Positions 14,286 through 20,843 of a DNA stretch of 20,843 nt are shown piece by piece. Each line of letters opens with the position of its first letter. Positions within the stretch are counted from its first letter, which is position 1. A model generated the notes under the pieces. That model saw only the letters and a list, made by a program, of their open reading frames with translations. It was not told the DNA's origin and made no database searches. Made by a program: the position numbers and the translations under genes. This stretch comes from a virus. The stretch spans positions 1 through 20,843 of the IMG/VR virus record IMGVR_UViG_3300023180_000497. One strand, written 5' to 3'.

Positions 14286-16175
14286 TTAGATCACGCTCAT
14301 GTCGGCGCATGTAACGGTACCGTAGAAGTCACTTCTAACCATCTTCTTACCGTAGCGAGTCATGACACCCTTACGTGGGGTGAAGTCCTCTGGTGCGAAG
14401 ATCGTTGGAGTAACGATCAGCGGTACGTACGGAGCGTAAACGTATCCTGTCTCCAGGTAGCTTCCGCCCTTGTAACCAACAAGAACCTTGTTGCGTGGGA
14501 AGTAAGGGTCCTTGTAAACCGTGAAACGATTTGAAAGGGTACCAACCTTCTCAGCGCCGATTACCATGCCACTAACCTGTCCGTCTCCGTCGAGGCTGTA
14601 TGATGGCTTGTAAAGAACGCTTGCTTCAAGGATAGTAGCAACGTCTGGTCCAACAACAATGAAGTTAGCGGAACCACGAAGTGTCTTTCTGTGGATCTGG
14701 TTTGCGACGTCGATGATCGTCTCTACGAGAGTCTCATACCACTCACGAACTGTACCAGTGAAAGTACCAACGCTAGAAACCGCACCTGTTTCCTTGTTCA
14801 AGAAACGACCTGGTGCACGTGACCAGTAGTAGTTGGCAGCACCAGCTTGTGTGAGAAGATCGTTAAGAACCTCTCTGTCGATCTCAAGAGCAATCTGCTC
14901 TGAAAGGATCTGGGTCAACTCAACCTCAGCGTCAAGGCTGTGGTAAGCGTTAAGATCCTGAGCAAGCTCTGGTGACCAACGTGCTCTCAACTTACGTGTC
15001 TGGGCAACAACTGGAAGTGCCTCGACCTTGATATCGATCTCTGGGATCTCAGGTGAAGGATCTGTTCCGAAGTTAGATTCGAAAGCAGGAACAACCAATG
15101 AGCTACCATCAGATGAAGCAAGTTCTGCAGACATCGGATATGCTAATGTAACCTTGCCGTCCGCCGGTCGGTCCTTATCGTTGTCAACTGCACCTGACAC
15201 AACCATCAATACAGCTGCATCAGCGTGGGTAATTGAAACAAGAGGATCAGGAGTAAAGACACCACCTGAGAATCTTCCAAGTTGATTCAAACGTCTGACG
15301 TTCAGAACAGCAGTACCTTCCTGGATCGGATTGCCGTTTGCATCGTTTCCGATCGGCTTGAGTTCGACTGCTGCTTCATCTCCGTCTGTTGCGATAGCAG
15401 CAACTTCCTTCACAAGAGTTCCGTCGAGATTTGGCATAGCAGCTGTATCAACGATCATGAACTTGTATGTACCATTACCCGGTGCAATACCTGGATTTGC
15501 ATTACTCTCGATCGCGGCAAGGATCTGCGGGTCAAACTGCAAAAATTTCGCGTCTGATCCTGTAGCGTGTAGACATGTTGCGTCTCGATTCCCACTTAAA
15601 GCGGCGTCCGATCCAAATGATCCAGTGAACAAAATTTCCGCTTTTAGAGCTGTGTCTGTCTTGTGTGCTCTAGAGAAAGCCAATCCCGCAAGGTCAAACT
15701 GACCTCCGACAGCATCAGATCCTGCTTGAACTGAGGATCCTACTGGACTATTATAAACTGATGATCCAGTATTATACTTAGCTCCTTGGCCCGAAACATC
15801 ACCTACGACTGTTCCTCTTGTGTAGTCCAAGTAGAACAACAGTCCTGAAGGAAGGCTCATTGGCTGAATGCTTACGAGATCGTTAGCAATAAGGCCTCCG
15901 AAAACTCTTCTTACGATCGGGAAAGCAATGTTCGTGAAACCACGCATGTCGCCGCTGTTGGCAAGGTTTCCCCCACCTGTTGAGAGAGATGATTGCTCTT
16001 TAAGAACCTGGCTTGCCTGATTCTCCATGAGACGAGCCATGTTCTCTCTTTTGACTCCATCGAGTCCTCTAAGAAGACCCGTACGAGCCCACTTTTCTAC
16101 GAGCTGAACGTTCTGAGATCCGAGATGTCTCTGGCGGATTCCTTCAGTCAGCTGCTCCAATGAAAACGTTGACAT
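14286..16175 (-). CDS. Major capsid protein (gp23-like)
   Basis: A 629-residue HK97-fold capsid protein of the T4 gp23 family. Clear landmarks are MARLMENQ (46-53, the ENQ motif of the N-terminal arm), FTNIAFPIVRRVFGGLIANDLVSIQPM (80-106), the RKLRARWSPELAQDL and LDAEVELTQILSEQIALEIDREVL stretch (about 390-440, near identical in pattern to gp23), and the C-terminal PTIFAPEDFTPRKGVMTRYGKK. In T4 the gp21 protease removes 65 residues after an LxE site; here LKE at 58-60, followed by QSSLSTGG, sits in the same place. The protein is about 100 residues longer than gp23, with extra sequence around 130-380 that is Gly, Ser and Asp rich. AAGGAG precedes the ATG, ten bases after the scaffold stop. Flanking parts use C-ending codons and CGT/CGC, while roughly 134-212 uses more AAT, TAT, TTT and AAA. 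Confidence 0.95.
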   Translation of the reverse strand: MSTFSLEQLTEGIRQRHLGSQNVQLVEKWARTGLLRGLDGVKRENMARLMENQASQVLKEQSSLSTGGGNLANSGDMRGFTNIAFPIVRRVFGGLIANDLVSIQPMSLPSGLLFYLDYTRGTVVGDVSGQGAKYNTGSSVYNSPVGSSVQAGSDAVGGQFDLAGLAFSRAHKTDTALKAEILFTGSFGSDAALSGNRDATCLHATGSDAKFLQFDPQILAAIESNANPGIAPGNGTYKFMIVDTAAMPNLDGTLVKEVAAIATDGDEAAVELKPIGNDANGNPIQEGTAVLNVRRLNQLGRFSGGVFTPDPLVSITHADAAVLMVVSGAVDNDKDRPADGKVTLAYPMSAELASSDGSSLVVPAFESNFGTDPSPEIPEIDIKVEALPVVAQTRKLRARWSPELAQDLNAYHSLDAEVELTQILSEQIALEIDREVLNDLLTQAGAANYYWSRAPGRFLNKETGAVSSVGTFTGTVREWYETLVETIIDVANQIHRKTLRGSANFIVVGPDVATILEASVLYKPSYSLDGDGQVSGMVIGAEKVGTLSNRFTVYKDPYFPRNKVLVGYKGGSYLETGYVYAPYVPLIVTPTIFAPEDFTPRKGVMTRYGKKMVRSDFYGTVTCADMSVI

Positions 16176-16185
16176 TTTTTTCTCC

Positions 16186-17748
16186 TTATTTTTTAATGTC
16201 TTTAGTTAATCCAGCTAGAACTGCCCATCTATCCGCCTCAGACCCACTGTTTGCCGGCGTTGGTGCTGCCGAACGGGTTGATCTGGAAGAAGATCCGATA
16301 GTTCTCAATGATCCCTCAGTTAACTTTTTAGAACCAGTTCGTCGGTTGAGGGACTCCGTCAAACTCTTAAAAAGAAGCTTTGCTTCACGAAGGGTCTTAG
16401 CATTATCCAGAGCCTCGACAATAGCCTTCTGCTGCTTCATGGTTAAATCTTTGTTTTGCATCAATTTGTTGGCGTAAAGAAGCTTAGCGTTGAAAAGATT
16501 CATTTCAACAAGCTGACCCTTAAGATCTGCAACTGCTTCCTTGTATTGAGCAATTTCTTTACGTGCTTCAGTAAGTGCTCGTGATCCGGATCTTCTTCTT
16601 GGTCGTCTAGACTCAGAAACTGATCCTAACTCATCAGCAAGAGCGTTAATCAAATCATCTTCAGAGATATCTAGAAGAACGTCACCAATCTCTTCGCCAC
16701 CGTGTGCAAGAACAGGGTCAGCATCAGCTGCTGCCTCTTCGTTCATCATGGAAGCAAGTTCTCTTCGAAGCATGTTTTCGTCAATTTCATAGACTTCGTC
16801 CATGTCTTCACCTTCGTCCATGTGACCCATCTCAAGCATATCGCCTTCTTCAAGATCAGTATCTTCTTCTTCGCCTTCTTCGGCTTCGATAGGCTCTTCC
16901 TCGCCCTCTTCTTCCTCACCTTCTTCTCCGCCTTCTTCAGCGCCGGCAAGTTCAAGAGAAATATCACCTAAGATATCCTCGAGAGCTGTGTTTACTGCAT
17001 CTGCATCTTCTGCAGATGCAAGTTCTTCCTGTTCGTCGGCCGATAGCTCAAGGGAGAGCTCGGCCTCTTCGAGTTCCTCTACTTTCTTCTTCTCATCTTC
17101 AGCTTCGAAGAGGAAGTCGAAAATATTGCGACGATTTGACTTCGACATGTTTCTTATCTCCTTAATTGTTTCTGTCAGTCTTCGCTCAAGCCTCTCTTGA
17201 GTCGTATTTTCTACCAAAATTACCTCAGACTTCAGCTTCATAGCTTCTCTAAGACAATACATATAACTTAAATTTAATCTTTTAATCTGTTGTTTTGTAA
17301 GGTGACGCTTATCAACAGATTCTAATATAGAGGAAAGTTTTGAAACGTTTTCTGATAACTTATCAAGCTTTGTTTCAAACTCAGATTTTTGAGGTTCTTC
17401 TCCTCTAATTAACAAAGACAAAGCCTCAGCCATGGCTTGATCCATTACGAGGTCTTCATCATTGCCTTCAATTTCCAAGTCAATCTCAACATTCCCATCT
17501 ACTTGAATGTTCACAGCAGGAGAATCTTCAGGTTCGATCTCGACTTCTACTTGATCTTCGACCTCTAGATCTTCCATTGATGGCATTTCGTCATCAACAT
17601 CTAGATCTTCACCCAGTATTTTTTTGTTAATCATATCTCTAATTTGAGGCATGACAGCTTCAACGACTCTATTTTTTGCCGTTTCCTCAGCTAGCTCTCT
17701 GAGTTTATTAGCATCTGCTACAGCTTCTTCAAACAATGTTTTGCTCAT
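16186..17748 (-). CDS. Prohead core scaffold protein (gp22-like), very acidic
   Basis: A 520-residue scaffold placed directly before the capsid gene, as T4 gene 22 is. The N-terminus FEEAVADANKLRELAEETAK with VVEAVMPQIRDMI is helical, as in large-phage scaffolds. Residues about 268-330 are a nearly pure Glu/Gly/Asp tract. The C-terminal part holds NLFNAKLLYANKLM (417-430) with a following KAIVEALDNAKTLREAK, which I recognise as a recurring block in T4-like scaffolds, and the tail ends DRWAVLAGLTKDIKK, a likely capsid-binding end. LTE sites at 392-394, 463-465 and 476-478 fit the gp21 protease rule, so the core could be chopped and expelled as in T4. An internal ATG at 17148 with its own ribosome binding site may yield residues 201-520 as a second product. 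Confidence 0.88.
   Translation of the reverse strand: MSKTLFEEAVADANKLRELAEETAKNRVVEAVMPQIRDMINKKILGEDLDVDDEMPSMEDLEVEDQVEVEIEPEDSPAVNIQVDGNVEIDLEIEGNDEDLVMDQAMAEALSLLIRGEEPQKSEFETKLDKLSENVSKLSSILESVDKRHLTKQQIKRLNLSYMYCLREAMKLKSEVILVENTTQERLERRLTETIKEIRNMSKSNRRNIFDFLFEAEDEKKKVEELEEAELSLELSADEQEELASAEDADAVNTALEDILGDISLELAGAEEGGEEGEEEEGEEEPIEAEEGEEEDTDLEEGDMLEMGHMDEGEDMDEVYEIDENMLRRELASMMNEEAAADADPVLAHGGEEIGDVLLDISEDDLINALADELGSVSESRRPRRRSGSRALTEARKEIAQYKEAVADLKGQLVEMNLFNAKLLYANKLMQNKDLTMKQQKAIVEALDNAKTLREAKLLFKSLTESLNRRTGSKKLTEGSLRTIGSSSRSTRSAAPTPANSGSEADRWAVLAGLTKDIKK
17146..17168 (-). promoter_or_regulatory. Internal ribosome binding site and start within the scaffold gene
   Basis: The minus strand reads TTAAGGAGATAAGAAACATG, a full AAGGAG nine bases before an in-frame ATG (17146-17148). 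It is as strong as the sites before the capsid and 95-residue genes. The protein from here begins MSKSNRRNIFDFLFEAEDE, an N-terminus that reads like a natural scaffold start, and would be 320 residues. Confidence 0.6.
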
Positions 17749-17774
17749 TTAATGTCACCTTGTCTGTTCACTAA

Positions 17775-18368
17775 TTATTCACCATAGAGCCTAAAGTTAC
17801 CAGTCTCTATCTCCAGTTTTTTGACCAGATCTTCTAAATTAAATATTACGTTGTCTTCATCGTTAACATTTTTGTCATATTTTATTTCAGGAGGAGCCGT
17901 TGCATATCCTTTTTCAGAGCCAGTTCTTCTAAAGTTTTGTGACGATATCGCGCCTGACCCAACTCTTGTGCCACCGGAGAAATTGCCTCTTTTTTTTGTC
18001 ATTCCTGGAATAGGAACCAAAGAGTTTGATAAAGCATGCACTTCTTCTAAGATCTCATCAGTTCTGAAAAAACAGTCGGACAGCTTCGTGTTTCCAGCTG
18101 CAAAATAAAAAGGATTTGTTCCCTTCTTTGAGTACGGATCAGATTTATGATGTTGCGGAATTTTTGAATCTATTGCTCCTTGAGAGTCTTCATCTTCCCA
18201 ATCAGTTTCTACATCAAACTCAGATTTTTCTTGATATGGGTAAGATCCTCCCATTGATCTAGATTTGTGAAATTTTGCCGTGGTCCTTCCATATCCCAGG
18301 TCGTTTCTAGAGTCGTATCTAGAAAAAGAAGGTTCACTAACTGATTTTGCGATTCTTGTTTTCGGCAT
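17775..18368 (-). CDS. Hypothetical protein, 197 residues
   Basis: I do not recognise this protein. It is hydrophilic, has no membrane segment or signal peptide, and is probably disordered over the first 80 residues (many Ser, Arg, Lys, Asp, Tyr). A more ordered segment is GTNPFYFAAGNTKLSDCFFRTDEILEEVHALSNSLVPIPGM (83-123), which looks helical, and the C-terminal 30 residues (VIFNLEDLVKKLEIETG) form a probable amphipathic helix. The stop lies 26 bases before the scaffold start and the start is five bases after the previous stop; GGAG is 13 bases upstream of the ATG, which is far. Being in the gp21-to-gp22 interval suggests a head-interior, core or vertex role, as for T4 gp67 and gp68, but no homology to these is visible. 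Confidence 0.8.
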   Translation of the reverse strand: MPKTRIAKSVSEPSFSRYDSRNDLGYGRTTAKFHKSRSMGGSYPYQEKSEFDVETDWEDEDSQGAIDSKIPQHHKSDPYSKKGTNPFYFAAGNTKLSDCFFRTDEILEEVHALSNSLVPIPGMTKKRGNFSGGTRVGSGAISSQNFRRTGSEKGYATAPPEIKYDKNVNDEDNVIFNLEDLVKKLEIETGNFRLYGE

Positions 18369-18373
18369 GTTTT

Positions 18374-18889
18374 TTATTTGGCTCCAGAAGATCCTTTAAC
18401 TCCTGGGACAGACACACTTTGTTTTGCAATAGAGGGAGCAGCGTCCTTAGGAGAAACATCCGATCCTGCTCCAGAACCCGGAGGAGTACTAGGAGATGTG
18501 GGGTCAACCATGGCATTTGAGGCTAAATCGTCGAGATTTATGGTTGCAACATTAGGACCCTTCCCTGAAGCGACCACGGTTGATCCGGGTTCTCCAGGTT
18601 TCGCTTCTCCCTCTGGCGGTTCCGTGTTTGGAATACTGGGAGAAAGAGAATAGTCGTAATTGCTTTCGTTGAATTCCGAGTCAGGAGGAAACTCTCCGTT
18701 TAAAACTTCTTCTTCGTACCAAGTTTTAATTCCATCGTCAGAGAAATCATCAATGTGTGTACCTTTTCCCGAATAGATCGGGCTGTTAGGATAGGCACTT
18801 CTCAATCTTTCGTTATTAGACGTGGAATGAACTCCTGTCTCCTCGTACCTAGGAAAAGATGATTGCAACATATTTTGTTTTGTTGACAT
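18374..18889 (-). CDS. Hypothetical Pro/Gly/Ser-rich protein, paralog of the next upstream gene
   Basis: A 171-residue protein of unknown function. A short ordered N-terminal segment, NSPIYSGKGTHIDDFSDDGI followed by KTWYEEEVLNGEF, leads into a long linker rich in Pro, Gly, Ser and Glu (about 80-150) and a C-terminal motif DVSPKDAAPSIAKQSV. The same two blocks at the same ends occur in the 157-residue protein encoded immediately upstream, so the pair is a tandem duplication. There is no enzyme motif or membrane segment. Location between the protease and scaffold genes points to a minor head protein or core component. AAGGAA precedes the ATG. Confidence 0.8.
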   Translation of the reverse strand: MSTKQNMLQSSFPRYEETGVHSTSNNERLRSAYPNSPIYSGKGTHIDDFSDDGIKTWYEEEVLNGEFPPDSEFNESNYDYSLSPSIPNTEPPEGEAKPGEPGSTVVASGKGPNVATINLDDLASNAMVDPTSPSTPPGSGAGSDVSPKDAAPSIAKQSVSVPGVKGSSGAK

Positions 18890-18899
18890 TTCTTATTCC

Positions 18900-19373
18900 T
18901 TAGGAAGAACTCTTACCTAGACCGTATTGCCCCAAAGTCTGTCTCGAAATTGCTTCGGCTGCTGCTTTTGGTGATAACTGAGACCCTACGCCGGTGAAAG
19001 GAGTTGCTGAAGGTGTCGATCCAAAACCGTCAGGTGCTTTGGCTTGATCAGATGGATCTATAGAACCTTCTCCTGGCGAAACTGGGTTTGGTACGTACGG
19101 ACTAGCAGGCAGTCCGCCTCCGCCGGTCTCGACATCTGTCAAATCGGGTGCGTCTACATAGTTTGGATCATACGTACCAAATGTGTGGCCACCATCGTTA
19201 ATGACTCCGTCCAAGACATCCTTTTGATATTGTTCTCTTATTGAATCAGCAGTCAAGTCTCCTGTATGTATTGGGCTTGATGCAAAGCATGCTTTTAGAT
19301 CGTTCGATCCTGCTCTTCCCATAGCTCTATCTGTGATAGGTGGCTCGACAGTTCCTTGCTTGTGTGAGGCCAT
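18900..19373 (-). CDS. Hypothetical Pro/Gly/Ser-rich protein, paralog of the next downstream gene
   Basis: A 157-residue protein of unknown function. The N-terminal block SSPIHTGDLTADSIREQYQK then DVLDGVI matches the downstream protein (SPI-aromatic/His, Thr/Ser-Gly, later D-x-I-x-x-x-Y-x-x-x-VL-D/N-G), and so does the C-terminal block QLSPKAAAEAISRQT (S-P-K-x-A-A-x-x-I-x-x-Q). Between them is a low-complexity linker with GGGGLPASPYVPNPVSPGEG. Such a two-peptide architecture separated by a flexible linker suggests tethering of two partners, for example capsid shell and core, but this is inference. AAGGAG lies seven bases before the ATG. Confidence 0.8.
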   Translation of the reverse strand: MASHKQGTVEPPITDRAMGRAGSNDLKACFASSPIHTGDLTADSIREQYQKDVLDGVINDGGHTFGTYDPNYVDAPDLTDVETGGGGLPASPYVPNPVSPGEGSIDPSDQAKAPDGFGSTPSATPFTGVGSQLSPKAAAEAISRQTLGQYGLGKSSS

Positions 19374-19383
19374 TTTTTACTCC

Positions 19384-19671
19384 TTAAATTTTATCTGCTA
19401 TTCTTTTGCTTAGAAGATTTTTAGCTTCTTTAATTTTCTTAATCTTTGACATCAGTCTAGCTTCATGTATTTTAAGTGCTTTGATGTAATCAATATCTTT
19501 CTCAAGAGAACCTGCGAGTTCATCTGCATCTACTTCTTCAGCCTTTACTTTCTCGATCTTTTCAACACCTGCTGCGATTGGATCAGAAGTTTCAACCTGT
19601 AGTTTCCTTGCTTCTTCTTGAATCATTCTCTTGAGAGAATTTGCTGTGAGTTTTCTTACCCTTCTAGACAT
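19384..19671 (-). CDS. Small helical head-gene protein with KLTxxxLKxxxxE N-terminus
   Basis: A 95-residue, highly charged, all-helical protein. The N-terminus RRVRKLTANSLKRMIQEEARKL shares the pattern KLT-x3-LK-x4-E with the gene upstream. Short N-terminal helices of this kind (often ITKSxLKxIIxEE) are common on T4-like phage head proteins. The rest (EKIEKVKAEEVDADELAGSLEKDI, HEARLMSKIKKIKEAKNLL) reads as one long coiled-coil hairpin. An IQE at 17-19 fits the gp21-type cleavage rule L/I-x-E. A prohead core or internal protein is likely; proof is lacking. AAGGAG precedes the ATG. The 68-base gap upstream contains no obvious terminator. Confidence 0.82.
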   Translation of the reverse strand: MSRRVRKLTANSLKRMIQEEARKLQVETSDPIAAGVEKIEKVKAEEVDADELAGSLEKDIDYIKALKIHEARLMSKIKKIKEAKNLLSKRIADKI

Positions 19672-19739
19672 CTTTTTTCTCCTTAAAATGAACAGGCAAC
19701 AGAATTACCCTCTAATCTATACATATTCTCAAACCGAAA

Positions 19740-20168
19740 TTATCGATTCTTCTTTTCTGCAAAAGCTAACTGAGACCAGTTTGAAGAAGCATCGTTGAAC
19801 AAGTTACCTAAATCTATACCTGCAGAATCGCCTGACATCATTTCTGGTGTTGGTTGGCTCATAGAAGAACCAGGTCGAGAGTCATGTTGCATCTGCTCCT
19901 GGAGAGTGGTTTTAGCAGTATCAGCAAAAATAGACTGCATTATCGGATCGTCAGTGAGTTCGTTAACTGTGTTGTCAACTTTTACTTCAAATTTTTTCCG
20001 ATGCTGTTCCAATCTTTTCTCTTCTGCTCGTCTTCTTGCTTCTACGTTTATAGATGATTTTTTCACGTCTTCTTGCAAAGTTGAAGTTGATCCGATTCCT
20101 TCAGCGAGAATCTCGACCAAGCATTCCTTCACAAGAGATTTAAGTGCGGTTTTGGTTAACTTAGCCAT
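19740..20168 (-). CDS. Putative prohead core/internal protein with capsid-targeting-like N-terminus
   Basis: A 142-residue protein beginning with an amphipathic helix, KLTKTALKSLVKECLVEILAE (3-23), followed by GIGST. This matches the form of T4 capsid-targeting sequences, short N-terminal helices ending L/I-x-E that the gp21 protease removes (T4 internal proteins end theirs FIAE). A charged helix follows (about 40-70, with EARRRAEEKRLEQHRKKFEVK), then a Met/Gln/Ser/Pro-rich region (PGSSMSQPTPEMMSGDSAG) and a short C-terminal segment LFNDASSNWSQLAFAEKK. Position just after the protease and a beta-rich virion gene supports a head role. Function is inferred; the family is not one I can name. The start has AAGGA overlapping the previous stop codon. 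Confidence 0.8.
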   Translation of the reverse strand: MAKLTKTALKSLVKECLVEILAEGIGSTSTLQEDVKKSSINVEARRRAEEKRLEQHRKKFEVKVDNTVNELTDDPIMQSIFADTAKTTLQEQMQHDSRPGSSMSQPTPEMMSGDSAGIDLGNLFNDASSNWSQLAFAEKKNR

Positions 20169-20177
20169 TTTCTATCC

Positions 20178-20528
20178 TTACGCGACTGTTCCGTAATCGT
20201 CCTGATCATGCTGGTCAAGGTGTTTTGCTTCGATGCCTGTTAGAGAAGCACAAACACTGGTTGTCACTCCTCCTGCAGAAACGACTACTATTTTTTTACA
20301 TCTCACTCGAAAAGTTGATAAGCCCGCGGGCAATGTGTAAGTTGTTGAATCTACGTCTCCAAAGTGAACAGTGCTTCCTACACCTGAAGTATTTATTTGG
20401 ACTTCCGACGTTACATAGCTCAAAGTAGCTGTTTTAGTTGCTCCAGCGCCAACTACGAAAACAAAAGGAGTTCCTGAGACCTGATAAGATCCCACATCTC
20501 CGATACCTGGTCCTACCCATTGTCCCAT
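20178..20528 (-). CDS. Small beta-rich virion-type protein (GPGIGDVGSYQVSG family)
   Basis: A 116-residue protein starting MGQWVGPGIGDVGSYQVSGTPF. Proteins with this GPGI-x2-VGSYQVSG-x-PF opening are, to my recollection, recurrent in marine T4-like phage head clusters, where they are unnamed or called structural. The sequence alternates short beta strands (ATLSYVTSEVQI, STTYTLPAGLSTFRVRCKKIVVVSA, SVCASLTGIEAKHL) as in a jelly-roll or Ig-like sandwich. It has no signal peptide or membrane segment. A capsid decoration or vertex protein is the likeliest role. The ATG overlaps the protease stop (TAATG) with GGGAG eight bases upstream, so it is translated together with the protease. Confidence 0.75.
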   Translation of the reverse strand: MGQWVGPGIGDVGSYQVSGTPFVFVVGAGATKTATLSYVTSEVQINTSGVGSTVHFGDVDSTTYTLPAGLSTFRVRCKKIVVVSAGGVTTSVCASLTGIEAKHLDQHDQDDYGTVA

Positions 20529-20843
20529 TAGTCATTCTCCCAAGAAATGATATCGTTGATCAACCTATCAACTCTATCGGTTTTAGTAAAGTGTCTGTTC
20601 AGATCTTCCCGCGTAAAATCTTTTCCTTCTTTCATCATGAAGGCGCCTGGCGTAGAAGGTTCTGAAACGAAATCCCAACAAATCAGTTGAAAATCGTCTT
20701 GAACCACATCGTAATCACCTTCACGGCGAGTTGATCCAACGCCTCTTGATGAGATTCCTAAAGTTACGCCTGATTCTACCAGACTTTGTAATATCTTTCC
20801 GCTTGGTGTATCCAGCAGTTCCACAACTCCGTAACATACACCA
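20528..20843 (-). CDS. Prohead maturation protease, C-terminal part (gp21-like; 5' end off the right edge)
   Basis: Codons stay open from the stop at 20528 to the window edge, giving the last 104 residues of a longer protein. A GTG at 20824 exists but is internal: the preceding residues GVCYGVVELLDTPSGK continue a typical protease strand. The core LVESGVTLGISSRGVGS carries the SSRG motif holding the expected nucleophile serine of T4 gp21-type (and related herpes/HK97-like) proteases, and VVQDDFQLICWDFVSEPSTPGAF is the matching strand-loop after it. The catalytic His should lie upstream, outside the window. The enzyme acts inside the prohead, cleaving scaffold, core and capsid proteins at L/I-x-E sites, then digests itself. 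The gene order protease, core proteins, scaffold, capsid follows T4 21-22-23. Confidence 0.9.
   Translation of the reverse strand, partial: GVCYGVVELLDTPSGKILQSLVESGVTLGISSRGVGSTRREGDYDVVQDDFQLICWDFVSEPSTPGAFMMKEGKDFTREDLNRHFTKTDRVDRLINDIISWEND

Noticed and set aside
16704-16971. Several overlapping frames on both strands in the acidic part of the scaffold gene
   Set aside because: Low-complexity Glu codons (GAA/GAG) create long open shadows rich in Lys or Phe/Leu. The zero frame matches a scaffold and continues on both sides.
20390-20397. AATAAATA on the minus strand, one base off the T4 late promoter
   Set aside because: It lies inside the 116-residue coding gene with no leader or terminator nearby, so a chance match in AT-rich DNA is more likely.
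20822-20824. GTG as the start of a 98-residue protein at the right edge
   Set aside because: The frame is open to the window end and the upstream residues (CYGVVELLD) continue a conserved protease strand, so the gene is a fragment cut by the window.
1-20843. tRNA genes, CRISPR arrays, insertion sequences, integration sites, defence genes
   Set aside because: None seen on either strand; gene packing by virion genes leaves only short gaps and one gap of about 300 bases.

Overview
The window is a virion morphogenesis block of a large contractile-tailed (myovirus-type) phage of the broad T4-like kind. Every gene I can support lies on the minus strand, so it is transcribed right to left. All long plus-strand reading frames are shadows. 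I see no tRNA, integrase, insertion sequence, CRISPR array or host gene. Products are recognised by remembered family patterns, not by database search. The host cannot be told from this sequence; the gene style resembles marine T4-like phages, which is an impression only.

Layout in transcription order. (1) Head unit, 20843 to 14286: C-terminal part of a gp21-like prohead protease (cut by the window edge), a small beta-rich virion-type protein, two small proteins with a shared N-terminal helix motif that may be capsid-targeted core proteins, two paralogous Pro/Gly/Ser-rich proteins, one unknown protein, a very acidic gp22-like scaffold, and a gp23-like major capsid protein. A strong intrinsic terminator follows the capsid gene. 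(2) Neck and tail unit, 14189 to 3275: a PAS-domain protein overlapping a small coiled-coil protein with a C-terminal membrane helix, then gp13-like and gp14-like neck proteins, a gp15-like tail terminator, two tandem full-length sheath proteins of about 1000 residues each, and a gp19-like tube protein. A second strong terminator follows. (3) Tail-assembly unit, 2972 to 1: after a gene-free leader of about 300 bases come a gp26-like tail assembly chaperone, its frameshifted extension, and the start of a tape measure protein that runs off the left edge.

The genes fit one assembly path. Scaffold and core proteins nucleate the prohead, the protease cuts LxE-type sites in scaffold, core and capsid proteins, neck proteins close the head, and tube plus sheath polymerise on a tape measure handled by the chaperone.

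The most notable points are: a probable programmed +1 or -2 frameshift at a T7 run that joins the chaperone to a downstream frame lacking its own ribosome binding site; a strong in-frame internal start in the scaffold gene; duplicated sheath genes; and a PAS-domain/membrane coiled-coil gene pair placed between head and neck genes.
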